Below, piece by piece: positions 1 to 13,269 of a stretch of DNA of 64,000 nucleotides. Location: the NCBI GenBank assembly GCA_013399855.1, contig VXAY01004351.1, forward strand, positions 207,385 through 271,384, written 5' to 3'. Position 1 is the stretch's first letter, and every line of letters starts with the position of its first letter. A program made the position numbers and the translations under genes. A model generated the notes under the pieces. It did no database searches. It was given only the letters and a program-made list of their open reading frames with translations, and was not told where the DNA came from. The DNA comes from Oxyruncus cristatus (lineage: Eukaryota > Chordata > Aves > Passeriformes > Cotingidae).

Positions 1-447
1 TTTTCCTTTTTTTTTTTTTTTTTTCCTTTTGCTGACCTGGGTAGAAAAAATGCTGCAAACTGGCAGGAACTGAAACTTTCTCCCTTAGATTGCAGCTTGT
101 GACAAGTGCACGGTTTGGAAGGGTCTCAAAAGAAGGGGGAGGGAAGGACATGGGCAGGAAGAGAAAATGGAAAGAGGAAAGAGAGAGGGAATGAAAGGGT
201 GGATGTCGGAAAGGAAGGGAGAAAGCATGAGCGTTGAAAGCACAAAATTTGGGAGGTATGGCAGGAATAAGACAAGTTTTCCCCTCCACCTCCTCAGATC
301 CGCAGCAAAAGTAACCTGGGCCTCATTCAGGATACGTTTAGTGCACCACAACCTTCTTTGATTTGCGGAGCCCTAAATATTGTGCAGTGAAAGTGCAGAA
401 ATCTCCCATGTGTGGATTTGCTGCGGTGCACACATGGACCTGCTTTC

Positions 448-655
448 CTGCCCGGGCCATGAGCCCCGAACGGAGCCGAGTATTCCCATCACCCGGGAGC
501 CGCTCCCGTCCCAGCCAGCCCGTGTTGCACGGAGCTGTTGCTCACCCGCAGCCCCTGCGGTTCGGGGATGAGGAACTGCGACACTTCGCAGCTCCTCTTA
601 CAGTCACGTTGGGAGGCTGTGGCCGAAGGAGGAACTCACTCAACGCATCCCAGGT
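448..655. promoter_or_regulatory. Small CpG-rich patch in intron 1
   Basis: About 17 CpG dinucleotides occur in roughly 210 bp by hand count, against a CpG-poor background. A purine-rich stretch (about 150-232) lies just upstream. It may be the downstream edge of a promoter CpG island or an isolated unmethylated element. No TATA box or convincing splice donor was seen. Confidence 0.4.
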
Positions 656-2529
656 CACTGCCCCGGCTCCTGGCCCTGCCCACCGCCTGCTCTGCCGTTG
701 TCCTGCTTCTGTCCTAGTCCAGAAATTAGCTGGCTGATTGCTGAGCCAAACGGGATCCAGAGACACCAGATCTCCTCCTGGGCTCACTTACTGAGCTGTT
801 CCAAGTTGCTGCAGGTCCCCACGTCCTGTTTGCCACCTCTGATAATTTCCCCTTTTTCTGCACCATGCACTGGGGTCAGGGCTCTGTCGTGCCCCCGGGA
901 TTATCTGAGGTCTCTTGCAAGTTTTCCTAAGAAGTGGGTTCCAAGGAGCATTAACCCCACGCAGTGACAGATTTGCTGCACAGAAGGGAAGGGTTGGGCC
1001 ACCTTGTCTGGCTGGTCTCAGGTGAAGGGCAGCGGGAGAGGATGTGGCTGGAGATGCTGCAATGGTTTTGTTGTGCTGAGCTCTCCAAGTAACCTGTGCT
1101 GCAGGGTAGATCCTCTGCGTTCCAGGGCCCAGCAAAGCAAACCTGTCCATGTCCAGAGGAAAGCAATTGAAAAGCAATCGAGCCTTAGTTCTGCTCCCCC
1201 ATTGCTGTACACGTTGATTTGTCTCAGAGCTGCGCTTGTGTGGGGAAAAATATGGCAGAAAGATGCATGGAAGTGACTGGAGAGCAAGAAAAACACAGCA
1301 AAAGGCTCTTTCATCATCTACAGCAAGAACAGGGGAGGGAGCAGATGAAATCTGAGTTCCGGGGCGGGTAAGAAACGCTTCCCTCCCTGAGCTCAGAAAT
1401 ATTCCTGTCAGTGCAGGGGAGAAGTGCTCCATTTGGGAGAGGGCTATGCATTCCAGATGATTTTCTTCCTGAGCAAATGAAATTTGGCAAGTGACTGGGG
1501 GTTTTTTTGAGTTTATGCAAAACTATTCCACGGACTAATTGTTTTAATTGAGCCAAAGACTTCTAACTGCACACTTGGCAGGTGCAGGAGTTTGGGTCGA
1601 GTCTGCTATGAAAATCTCTCCCTTCACCCTGCAACCCCTAATATTGGGCTGGTACTTTTCTGTCAGACTGTCTGTGCCATTCAGAAAGAGTTTTGATGAC
1701 AGACTGGTTTTACCCCCGTGGAATAATTTAACTGCACGCCTGCCCAGCTGCAGGGGAATTTGCAATGAAGGGGTAAATCCGCTGGAACCTCGGGCACTGC
1801 TAAAGCTCTTGGGGAAACAGGGCATGGTCAGAGGATAGATGTGGTCAGGACTGTCCTGGCCTACACCTCCACCCTTTGTGGACACGGCGCACAAGGGTGT
1901 ATTAAAGTTATTTTCAGAGTTTTTAACCCAAAACTCGTGGATATAAACATATAATATGGAACCAGCTCAGGACCGTAAGTCGTCTTTCCCCACTGCTCAT
2001 GACTTACATCCCGTACGATATTGCTGAGCCAACGCAACAGGTCTAGAACACCTTTAATTTATTCACAAAAGATTTTAAATCTTGAAGAGATCACTTACTG
2101 AGGAAGTGAGAGGCAATTTTTGTTGCATTCTTCCAATAATCTGTTTAATACAGGGCGTGAGAAGTGGCCTGGCTGGCTCGATAAGTGCCCTCTAGAGCAA
2201 TGCTCAAAGGTCTTTCATGGAGGAAGAAGAGCAGCAAACCTCCATGAGTTCATTTCCACATTCAGCTCATATTCAGCAAACAGCACTGGCAGAAGATGAT
2301 TTGGAACCAGGGAAACTCCTGACATTTGTGTTTGCACCGATCATAAATAGTTGGTAATGTTTTTATTGTACAACTCCAGGTATTCCAAATGCCATGTTCT
2401 GTGGGTTAGCCCCCCGTTCTGATTAATTTACACTGTGTTTGGAGTGTTTGCTTTTTATTGCCTCAGATTAATTCAGAAAAAGGGTCCATCTCATCAGCAG
2501 CAAGTTGCCCGTGCATGGACTTCCTCACA

Positions 2530-2590
2530 ATAACAAGTGGTGTGGTTTCAAACTGGTTTAATTGTTTCACTTCCACTTCACGTGGGGAGA
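2530..2590. promoter_or_regulatory. RUNX / ETS / E-box motif cluster
   Basis: Within 44 bp there are TGTGGTTT (RUNX type, 2541-2548), CACTTCC (ETS site GGAAGTG on the other strand, 2568-2574) and CACGTG (E-box, 2579-2584). The surrounding 2330-2650 is unique and AT-moderate, like conserved non-coding DNA. Regulatory function is inferred from motif content only. Confidence 0.3.
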
Positions 2591-3980
2591 ATAACTGAGG
2601 CAAATACACTTGCTAAAGCCTGACTGCTGACAAAAAAGCACATTTTGTGTAGCTGCTGCCTCCGTTCCGTGCAAACACGTTTATCCTCCTGTTCTGGCCG
2701 TAAGAGAGGCCACCTGAGGGACGTTCAGTGAGAGCTTTGTGTTACCCAAGGAAGTGACAACCAGGGCTGTGTCCCTCCAGGAGGAGAGGACTCGTGTGTT
2801 GGTGTTGCCATAACAAAGGGTGGGGCAGGGTTTGCAGAGCAATCACTGTTTCTTGTCACTTGTGAACTGCAGGCCTTTGCTCTCGCCCTGGAACTCAGGC
2901 CTTCAGGATCTCAGACTAAGAACGTGTTTCCCTCCTGGGCAAGTTGAAATGTCTGTTCGGCCCTTTGAGGTCGCCCTGCCTTTGGCCCCCGGGGGATGAC
3001 CCTTCCTGGCAAAAGGGCATTGACTCCCAGGGCAAACTCCCAACCTGCAGGTTGAAAAAATGACAGAGAAGTCACAAAGGTTTGAGGCATGACAGCTTTC
3101 CATGTTGCTGCCCCTCAAAAGCAAGTTGGAACAAAACCATTGGGAATTTCCAAGGCATAAAAGACAATGTTCCCTCATAGCCTGCCCCCCGTTCAGGGCA
3201 CATTTATAATTTATAATAACTTTCTGATATACAGCAGCAAAAATCTGTTAGAAATGTTTTATAACTGGGCTATTTTGACAATGCTGCTTCATTTTCCCTC
3301 CAAGATCTATGTGCAAATGCACATCTTCTGCCTCAGCATGAGCTTAAATCATGTTGCCACGCTGACACTCCAAGTGTCCAGTGCTGACTCCCACTTGCAA
3401 GTAAACACTGGGAAAGCCTTTTCCAAGCCTGGGGCATAGTTTTTCCTGCTAAGAGAAGGATGGTTAGTCTGAAACAAACCTAATACACAACTAAACAGTG
3501 CAGCTGCTTAGATTTTGGGTCCTTGGGGTTTCACTCAGAGGCTCTAAGGAGGTGCTGAGAGCCCTGTATAGTTTCTCTGCCCCACTGTGGATTTTACCTG
3601 AACAGGATGTGGTCACTCTGAGTAGTAGCAATGCATGTCTTGAGGATTTCATGCTTTTAGTTTAGTTATTAACTTGAATTCTGTGATATTCCTGGGGGAA
3701 GGCCCCAGCTTGTGTCAGTCCTTGCAGCATCTCTTTTAAGAAGAGTTTTGTGTAAGAGTGTTATTTATTGCAGTATTACAACCAAGAGCAGCAAAGGGGA
3801 GGGTTGCACCTCGAAGTGAGGACTTAGATGACACTCTGAGAAGGTGAGATATTCTGGGGGAAGGGCATTTAGAGCCATTTCTGCAGGAAGCAGAGGTTGT
3901 TTCCTTCAGCTCTCTCCTTCCTGGACTTACAGAAGGCTTTCCTCTTGATTTCAGCTCCCATCTGCTCAGAAGGAGCAGGT

Positions 3981-4030
3981 TTAGAACATATAAATGTTCT
4001 AGGCAGGTCTAGAACATAGAATGTTCTAGG
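3981..4030. repeat. Tandemly duplicated imperfect palindrome
   Basis: Two adjacent copies about 28 bp apart each carry AGAACAT...ATGTTCT. The second copy has 9-bp perfect arms (CTAGAACAT / ATGTTCTAG) around a 3-nt spacer. Each could form a small hairpin or bind a dimeric protein. The half-site spacing of 5-6 bp is not the 3 bp of a steroid-receptor element. Confidence 0.6.
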
Positions 4031-5201
4031 CAGAGCATCTGCCTTTCTGGTTTTCCCTGCAAACCATCAGTGTATGAAGTTCCTCTCCAGCCCCTCATCA
4101 GCTGCCTCCTTCGGTTTCTCCTTCTGTTTGACTTTGCCTGAGCACTCACAGAGACACTCTATGTCCCACCTCAGTGCAAACACGCACCAGCAGGAAAATT
4201 AAAGGAGCCAAGGGAGCCTTAACTTCAGATTTCTAGATATTTGTGGGTTTGCTAAACATCTAAAGCTGCAGGAGCTTGGTGTTAGTGTGTGGATGTGCAC
4301 GGCTCACCTAGAAAAAGCAGGTCTAATACATTAAGCTCAGCTCCACAAGTTGGTTTGAAGCCAATTCTCCTCTGGAATGTAAAATTCTCTTTAGGTCTTT
4401 CCTCCTGAATTGAACAGCAGGGTCTGTGCCTCTCTTTCACTCTCCTGCACATGGACACAAGTGCCCAGTGCACACTGGCACGTAAAAAGGGCCCCTCAGG
4501 GCCACAGAGCTGTGTCACAGGTCCCTGGGTGACACCTCAGAATGCTTCCTGAGCAAACCAAGGATTTTGGATGAGGCTGTGAGAGCATATTTATAGCTTG
4601 TTTGGAAATACAGACTGAAATATCAACCCACAAATGTTTTCTGCCTCCTTCTGGGAACCATTTGCCTGCTGGTGGACCCGAGTCTTTGGTGACCTGGGTG
4701 TGGTGTCACTGCAGACACCGGGCAGTCAGGGTGCCCTACACTGCACGAACAGCAAGTGGGGCACAGGACAAGGGCTGCTCTCCCCTGCTGAGCTCCAAAT
4801 ATCAAAGCCTGCAGAATGTGAGTGCATTTGCTGCTTGTTTTCTCTCTTCCCCTCTTTACCCAGGCCACATAATTACTGATGCATATCTGCAGCCAGTAAC
4901 ACCGATCAAAACCTGTCTCTTGTAGTAAAGCCACAAACGTTCCCTCCCTCCTCCCCCACCTCTGCTACCAGAAGCTTTTCCTTTAGCTCTGAGGCAGAGC
5001 CCCGAACAAAAGGGGTGTACGTTGGTCTTAAAGGCACTTGAGTATCTCCTGACAAACCTTCTGTTTCTCCAAAGGGCACCAAAGGCAAAATTTGGAAATA
5101 AGGACCATCAGTATTTGACCCCAGAGACATTTAATTGGATCTAATTCTGTTTTGCTTCCATGTTTCAAAGCCAGAGCCCTAAAAGTAGGGGGCTGTTAGG
5201 T

Positions 5202-5288
5202 GGGGTTGTTGGGGTGCCCTGTGCAGGAGCTGGTCTTGGGCATCCTCGTGGGTCCCTCCCAGCTCAGGATATTCTGGGATTCTGTATT
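5202..5288 (+). mobile_element. CR1 LINE 3' fragment
   Basis: GGTTGTTGGGGTG near the start and TCCCAGCTCAGGATATTCTG ending GGGATTCTGTA match the CR1 3' end. Severely 5'-truncated; no coding capacity. Confidence 0.75.
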
Positions 5289-8200
5289 ATTTGTCTAATT
5301 AAGTAAGCAGTTCAATCTGAAACAGCCTGTAACTAGCTCCCCTCAACTGCCAAGGGTAGCTGTTCCCTCTGAAAGCCAGTCTGGGTGTTCAGCAAACTGT
5401 TCTGGTTCTGTTCACAAACAAGCCACGGGAAAACTGGCTAAGGGGCATTGAGAACATGATTCTCCCTGGAAAGGGATGGGAAAGGAAGGTGAAACCCCAC
5501 AGACATTGTGCAAAATCTCAGCCTTCGCTTCTCTTCATCACCAGTCTGATGCTGGAAAGGAAATTACCCTCTTCATGTGTATCAAACTTCCTTTCTTTTC
5601 CTGACTTTTTCCTAACATTCAGTAAGAAACACAGCTCCACAGAGCCTCCTGTCGTGGATACACCTAAGCTTGTTGATTTATTTGCTTATATCTTGTTCCA
5701 GCACAGACTGAGAGCTCAACCAGAGCTGTGAAGGACTAAGAAACAACTAAAAATTCCTTACAAATGGTCCCTCCCCAGGCTGGCAAAGCTGCACACCCAG
5801 GAACTGAACGTTATTCTGACCCACACTTGTCAGTCAAGGGAGGGAGAGAAAACACCATAACGGGCAGCAAAGCTTTAATTAGTCATTTGCTGATTTCTCA
5901 TTCAGCAAAAAAACCTGCCCTTCTTAATAATGCTGGTTTTGATCTGAGGGGAAGAGATAAATCAGCAAGAATACAGTTTTTTAGGTTGGGTGATGAGTGA
6001 AAAGAAGAAACTGGAGTCAGGTTTGGTGGGGTCAGGGGAAGGTGTGGTGCGTTCAGGAAACCGATTGCTGTGTGATGAGAAAAATCTTATTTGAATGGTT
6101 TTTATAGCAGCTTTTTCTTCAAAAAAAGAAGATAAGGAAAAGATTAGGAGAGGTTAAAATACTCTTTTTGCAGCTAAAGGCAGAATTTGGCTCTCTGGTT
6201 TCTTCTGAATAACTCTTCTTGTTGTTCCAAGCTTGATTGACTTATAACTGCATCTGAACCAACCTCACATCAGTTCCTTTTTATCAGCCAAAGTGAGACT
6301 TCCTGTGCTCCACAGTCTGGTTTCCTGATGTGTTTCCTTTTTCCTTTTAACAGAACAAAGGAAACTGTAACTCCTCCGCTGCTCCTGTTCCAAATCTCCC
6401 TGGGACTTCATACAATGTTAAGCATCGAACATTTGCCTTGTTATTTTTTCCCCTGCCCGGTGGGGCTGCCTGGAGTGACAGTGCCCTCTTCATCCCTGCT
6501 TGAGCTTTGCACTGCCACGGCTGCAGAGGGGCAAGAACCCCGGGGATGCTGAAATAAAACCCCTTCCAGAGGAGTGGGCAGCCACCCCTGGCAACTGCTG
6601 GTAGCTCTCGGCTACCAAAGTAAAGCAGAAAGGGAAAAATCTTTGCCCAAAGTCTCTGTGTGTCACTAGAAATCTGGGGTTTGTTAAAGCAAATATTGGG
6701 TGCTGAGGTCTCCTTGATTTGCACAGGTTTGTTCTGGATGAACTTTGGGTTTTGCCCCTGGGGCTGGGACTTTTTGTCCTGAAATAGGGAGGCCGGTGGC
6801 AGAAATGCTGCCCAAAATGGTCACAGCCACACAAGGCAGGGCCCTGGCACACCCTGGGACTGGAAGCCCAATAGATTTTAATAGGAATTGTTTTCAAACC
6901 ACCACACTGAGTGGCAATTACCCTCTTCTCACATCTGTTTTTCCCTTGCTGTCATGGGCTGCAGTTCCCTTTCAGTCCTGCCACTCACGTCAGGAACATG
7001 CTAGGGATGCAAAATCCAAATTCTGCCATGCAGAAAGAATCCTGTCTCCCTTGGGAAAGCCCTTTTCCCCAGCTGACAAACATACTGAGACATGCCATCC
7101 CTTTATAATCTCTGCAGGTCAGAGCTGATGCTCTTTCTTTATAGGAATCACACGTTCTTGTTCGCTTGAACGACAAGAATCACTTGTCTTCTTGTTCTTG
7201 GATCAGGACTGAGTAGATTCCTGCAAAAGTCCTTGGGAGCACAACTAAAACCCACGGGGCAAGTGTGGAGTTAGTGCAGAGTTCAGAGCAAGTATGGGCC
7301 TGATTCTGAGGGATATACACTGGATATCTGCAGATTCCTGCTGAAATCAGTGCAATTAGCTCGTGTTCAGAGTTTATCCAGAGCTGAGCAGGCTTAGAAA
7401 GGCGAAGGGAAGCTGAGCTGTGCAGCCTCCCAGCCATCCCTGTGTGGAGGCGAAGGGGATGTGCAAGCTCAGCCTGCCCACGGGAGGTGCCTTCTGCCCC
7501 AGGTTCCTTTATCCAAACCATCAGCACTCAGGAATGGCGCAGTATGGAAGGGGATGAAAGATCCTGCCTTGGCCTGTTCCCCACACGTGCCTTGGGGTGT
7601 GCAGGGTGTGACCAAGGGTGGCCACAGTGGTTCCACGGGCTGAGGGTTCCTGCAGCACATCCCTCAACAAGCAGGCAGAGCTTCCAGGGAATCCTGCTCA
7701 CCCAGGCCCCAGGGAAGAGCGGGGGCTGTGTTACTTTAAGCAAGGAGGAGAATTACCATCATTGCCCCCCCTGACAACTGCCTTTCTGCACGTGTCAGCG
7801 AACTGACCTGAGGTTTTCTCGTGCAATACAAAATCCTGAGCCTTTGCATTCAAAAATGTCATTTTTAATCAAGTGATGTTGGATTGTCCAGCAAAAAGCA
7901 TCAGAAAATTATATCCCTTCTGTAAAATCCTGGGGAAAATTGAGGAAGTTTTGCCTTCTCTGCTGTGTTCTGTTTATGGAACAATTTCTATTCTATTTCT
8001 AATTCGATTTCCATCAAAATTCTATTGATTTAATCCCTATTAAACTCAGAGGATTTGTCCATGAGGGTCGTGTTGCAGATCAGCCTTCAGGACTGGCTCC
8101 TGATTAGATCCAGAAGTCGTGACTCGTGTGATTAATTCCTTGTATTATGGGAGTTGTCCCCAGAGGCTCCACCAAGAGGATCGTGGCACGTACATGGAAT

Positions 8201-9339
8201 AAGAGCCCAAAATCTGAGCAGGCAAAGGAAGAAAACAAGGAGGAGACGAAACGCAGGAAGCATCTGGTCACTCACCAGCAGAGATGTAAAGAGTCTGTTC
8301 ACAGGTCTCTGGAATTGGAACTGGCCAGGGATTGGTAGCAGAGGGTGGACTTTGAACACTTCACGTGGTTTTACCACTGATACACAGAAAAATCACTAGG
8401 GCCAGAAATTATTGATACAGGTACAAGCTCAGGAGGGGACAGGTCACCTGAAAATTGATCCCAAATGAAAGTTACTGTGAGCAGATATCCCGGTTGCTGG
8501 GGCATGTTTGAGGCACACCGAGGATCCAGATCCCTCGTGCTCCTCCAGCCACAGTTTGCTCCATCAGGGGCAATTTTGCTGCTGCTGACACTCCCAAACC
8601 CAAACTTGCTCACAGAATTCACAAGCCATGAGTCGCAGCAGCCTTCCTTAATTAGATCTAATATGCACATGTGTATCTTTCCACGGCACAAATATTTATA
8701 TTTTGGTGCTATTTCTAAACTAATACATCTGACTTCCTTAGAACCAGCCAGGCTTTAAAACAAGCACTGTTAGGCAAGAACTCGCAGTATCATCCTGCAA
8801 ACATTACAGGAATTGTCTGTAACAGGACAGGAGAAAGAATGATCTTAAGGGAGGAGCTGAGGGTCAGTGCAAAGCAAAGCCTCTTATCGGGGTCTGGGGT
8901 GCTTTCAACTGCGCCTGTTTCTCCTGGCTCCCTTTTGTCCCAGACCAGCGTGCGTGGAAATGGGGTGTGCGTGTGTTTTACCCCAGAGCGGGTGAGTTCA
9001 GACGGTGCTTGAAATCTGAGCCGTCTCTTGAAAGCCGGAGGGAGACTGGGCTGCCACTGCCATGGCCCGGGGCCAGCCCCGCTCCTGCTGCTCCTCCAGC
9101 ACCTCAGCACAACTCACAGGACACCTTTTGGTCCTGCACAGAGTGGAGGAGGGTGCAGGGACAGGTCCAGACTGAAAAGCAGCCAGGGCTGCTCACCCAG
9201 AGAAAATTTTACAGAGGGAGATGTAGAACAGCACTTTGCCATGGCACCTCCTAGTCCTTTTCTTCTAAAAAGCATCTCCATCCTCTCCTTGGCAATGAGA
9301 TCGGGTCCTCTGGGCTGTGGTAGAGTTTTACAGAATTAC
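5289..9339. other. Unique intron 1 sequence
   Basis: No gene or repeat was recognised. At 5888-5907 TGCTGA and TCAGCA half-sites lie in inverted orientation 8 bp apart in an AT-rich block with TTTAATTAG, a weak regulatory hint. Confidence 0.55.
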
Positions 9340-9540
9340 AGAATCCCAGAATGTGCTGAGCTGGAAGGGACCCCCAAGGATCATCAAGCCCAGCTCCCGG
9401 CCCTGCACAGGCCCATCCCCAAGAGTCCCACCACATACCTGACAGGATCACCCAAATGCTTCTTGAGCTCTGGCAGCCTTGGGGCTGTGCCCACTGCCCT
9501 GGGGAGCCTGGTCAGTGCCAACCACCCTCTGAGGGAAGAA
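9340..9540 (-). mobile_element. CR1 LINE 3' fragment
   Basis: The reverse complement of a CR1 3' end: an ACAGAATCCCAGAATGTGCT tail, then CTGGAAGGGACC and further 3'-region sequence (CCTGGGGAGCCTGGTCAGTG). It resembles the resumed part of the CR1 at 16769-16971, so the two are probably one subfamily. Confidence 0.85.
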
Positions 9541-11053
9541 AGGGAGGAAGAAGCTAAGACTGAGTATACGACAAAAAGCGTTTCTGTAGTGAGAAGTAAG
9601 ACTGCAGGCTTTCCCATTGCCCAGAGAAGCAGCGACATACCTCTATTTAAATGACAACTGAACACCAAGAACGATAAAAAGGACATGGCAATTGTAAGCA
9701 GTTTGTAAGCAAATTGTTTGAACAATCAAGTTTAGTCCCAATTCTACCACCGCCTAATCCATTTCATCTAGAAGACATTATTTGGGTGACTTAACACTTT
9801 TATGGAAGGCTGTGTAAAACAGTTACCCAATCTGCATCCCCATATGACCCTTTTTTGGTAGGAAAAGTGTATATCCACATTTAACTCCAAGTCCCAACAC
9901 ACTCCTGCCTGGGACAGCCTGTCAGTGCCACAGATGACACCGGTCTCTGTCCCCTTTCCTGGGTTCCACGGGGCACCCCAACCCCAGCTCCACAGTTACA
10001 GGAATCCTTTCCCTTCACAGCACTTCCAGAGCAGCAGGGAAAGGTTTCAACAAAGGGATGGAGCTCCTTCCCATTAGGAAGGGAAAGCAGTGCCTTGAAG
10101 TTCAAACTTGCCTGCTATAAATCCTCTGGATTTGCACCACAGTACCCCAGAGCAGACGTGTTCTCATCCTCACAGAACACGGGGTGGTCACTAATGAATG
10201 GAATAAGCTTGCAGTTAGCTCCCTGCTCCTCAGTTTTGGTATTCCCATATGTCATCTCTGCTTCAGGAAGGATGTAATTATGGGGGATCGTTAGTGTTAT
10301 GAGTTATTTGTGCTCCAGCAGTGCCTGGAGACCAGCGTGGGCTCTGTTGTGCTGAGGAGTCCGTGTAACAAGAGAGTCTTCTTCAAAATTCCTGAGCAGT
10401 GAAGAAAGGTTATGGCACTCAATTTGAACTCCAGAGTGGGAGCAATCCTTGGGCTCCATCTCTGCTGTCAGACATGACCACGCACTATCATTCCCTTCCC
10501 AAAATCTTCAAGGTTTTCTGTGAAGGACGGATTTTCTTTCCACCCCCACTGCTCCCCGTTGCAAAGGCCTTCTGTAACTTCTTCATTCTGAGGTTTGGAT
10601 ACTTTCTTCTGATTTTGGGCTGACATTTGCTCATGCCTGATTCATACCTTTCTCATGCCAGCACTACTGGCCTCAGCAGCGCTTTCCCTTCCCTGACCTT
10701 ACATCCCCAGTGTATTTACAGACCACTGCCATACCTCACCCTTTGTTCTGTGGGGATAAACAGAAATCTTCTAATCTCCTTCACACCCTCCTCCTTTTGG
10801 TTATTCCTTAGCCCCCAGATGCACCTGCTTCCATGGGAATTTACCCTTTGGCACATGAGTCACTGGAGTGGCACAGGCTGTTCTCAGTGCTTGGCATTAG
10901 CACACACTGGAAGATCCCTCCCTGAGGTAATTAAGGGATTGGGATGCTTTGGGTTTTTTAACTTCTGGCGAGTCAGAAAAATCTGTGAGAGGTTAATTCA
11001 CCCCAGTCTTTGTCTCAGCCTGGTTCAGTCAGCTGTTCTGTCACCATATGAGA

Positions 11054-11125
11054 TCAGGCACTTCACCTCTCCAGGCTTCAGTTTCTCCCCCACAGGAGTA
11101 AATAACTCCTCCCTTCCCTCTCTGC
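11054..11125 (+). mobile_element. Possible MIR-like remnant
   Basis: CAGGCACTTCACCTCTCCAG and GCTTCAGTTTCTCCCC resemble the MIR core (GGCAAGTCACTTAACCTCTC, GCCTCAGTTTCC). Short and weak. Confidence 0.4.
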
Positions 11126-12391
11126 CTGCTGGGAATGACTCTGGCTCTGTTCTGCAGCAGCAGGTACAGTGACCTCGGTGCAGGCATGACCTGCAGTGCC
11201 ATGGCATGAACAGACACCCAGTTCCTGCCATTCTGTTCTTTATTAACACTCCACAACCTTCCACCCTGTTCCTGAGATGTACATGTAGCTACCAACCTTT
11301 GGGTGCTGCACATCTTTGTAATGTGGGATTGTAGAACTGCAGGAATGTTTTCCCTTAGACCAAGGACCGCTCTGAGCTGTCCAGAGGAGCAGGAAGGGTG
11401 TGAAGTGCAGCAGTTTTGCAGCAGTGCCCTGGTGAGAGAGGCCAGCAGAGTACGTGCCTGTGGAGCTGCTCCATTGATTCACACTCAGAGCACACACACG
11501 GAGCCAAAACTTCGACTGGGCTAAATACCAGATGGCTTCTTACATAAGCCAAACTTTTATGTGTTTTAAAAACTAGCAGCCAGTGCAGGCTCAGGCCCTG
11601 CTCTGATTGTCCCTTTCTTCCACCCATTTCTTAGCTTTTTGCAGCTCGGTCGTTTCAAAACTACCAGCTGCAGCCTGCCAAAAATAAAAAAGGATTCATT
11701 AATCACCATAACCCCAGGCCACAGAAACTCTACCTTGTGAGCAGTGCTTTGCTCCCCACGTGCTGTTCTGTGCCAGCCTGAAGGAGCTGAGCTGGCCAGG
11801 GAAATGTGTGTGCTGTGAAAGGTGTGTGGGCACCAGCACAGGGGGGGAACATGCAGGGCACAGGGCGGGGGAGCAAAGGAGCAGAAAGAGAGCAGGCTGG
11901 GGAAAGAAATCCCCCCAAGTCCTGAAAAAAACATTCTCCCAAGTGCTTCCCAGCTCTCTCCTCACCCAGGTAATGACTACAGCTATTTTCAGGGCCCAAG
12001 GACTCAGCTTTGCAAGGACAGCCCTCCCTTGTTGAGATGAACCTCATCAGGAGGAAGGTGTGTGCTGTTTTCACACCAGAACCACCCTCTGATCCCCATC
12101 CCTGTGCCTTCCCAAGGCTCCTGCAACTGTACCTGAGTGTTTGGTGCGTGCACAATGAGCTCTGTCCATTCAGAGTGTCTGATACAGGTGGTGTGGGCAC
12201 ACTGTTTGTCCCCACAGGGCTCAGTGTGTGCAAGACCCTGAGTAAACAACGGGCTTTGGAGTGTCATCAGCTGCGGGGGATAGAAGGAGGGTGGTTGTGC
12301 TCTTGCCCTGTATAAATTGCAGGTTAAACTAGTGGAGTTAAACCAACAGTTGAAAAATGGACCTGTCTCAGGCAATGCTAATTTTATATGT

Positions 12392-12706
12392 ATCACAGAG
12401 TCATAGGATGGTTTGGGTTGGAAAGGACCTCCAGAGATCACCTCATTCCACCCCCCTGCCATGGGCAGAGACACCTTCCACTAGCCCAGGTTGCCCCAAG
12501 CCCAGTCCAACCTGGCCTTGGACACTTCCAGGGATCCAGGGGCAGCCACAGCTTCTCTCACCTCTGCCAGGGCCTCCCCACACTCACAGCCAATACCCCA
12601 TCTTCCTTCCCAATATCCCACCTAACCCTGCCCTCTGTCAGTGGGAAGCCATTCCCCCTTGAGCTATCACTCCACGCCCTCATCAAAAGCCCCTCTCCAG
12701 TTTTCT
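12392..12706 (-). mobile_element. CR1 LINE 3' fragment
   Basis: Antisense CR1 with the TCACAGAGTCATAGGATGG tail, GGGTTGGAAAGGACCTCCAG, and the typical CCACTAGCCCAGGTTGC and CCAACCTGGCCTTGGACAC blocks. It extends about 315 bp from the 3' end. Confidence 0.88.
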
Positions 12707-13269
12707 TTCTTCAGATGTCATTTTGTGGGGCAAGGCCTTGGCTCTTGTTTTTCCTCTCAGTCTCTCTGTGAGCAAACCCAGTTCTGCAGGGACGTGGATT
12801 CATGGAGCTACATTCCTGCTCAGGTGGATGATCTTTCACTGAGAAGCACTGATAAGGTGCTGAAGGGGGGCAGAATGTCCAGCTCCCACCCCAGGGGGAG
12901 TCCTACAAAGGATAACTGTGCTGTAAGGGTAACAAAAAAACCCAAAAAACCAAACATGACATGTTGTGCTTAAAAGATGAGATCATGATCCAGGGAACTT
13001 GACTTCCATTCTTGGCTCTGCCAGTGACTTTCTTTCCAAGCTCTAGAAGCCAACGAACTCTCAGGCAGGACTGGTCATTCCCTATTTATCTCTTTCCTAG
13101 ATTCCTTGAGCTGTTTGGAATAGGAGCCATGCCCTAGAGTGTGCTCACCCGGGGGCAGCTCGAGGTTTACTCATCCTGAGTCAGGTGGTGGAGTATTTCC
13201 CCAGGAATTGTGTCCAAGATGTGCACTTGGTTATTCACTCTTCGTTATGACTTAGTTAATGGGTTAAGG

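Larger units (their letters stand above)
656..5201. other. Unique intron 1 sequence
   Basis: Apart from the RUNX/ETS/E-box cluster (about 2541-2584) and the duplicated palindrome (3981-4030), no gene, CR1 or tandem repeat was recognised. The 214-codon minus-strand ORF at 788-1432 has no recognisable domain and looks like chance. Confidence 0.6.

Noticed and set aside
788..1432. 214-codon minus-strand ORF
   Set aside because: No recognisable domain and composition like surrounding intron; consistent with a chance ORF.
3983..4027. Glucocorticoid/androgen response elements
   Set aside because: Half-sites are spaced 5-6 bp instead of 3.
9028..9654. 208-codon plus-strand ORF
   Set aside because: Its second half is an antisense CR1 fragment and the first half has no recognised homology.
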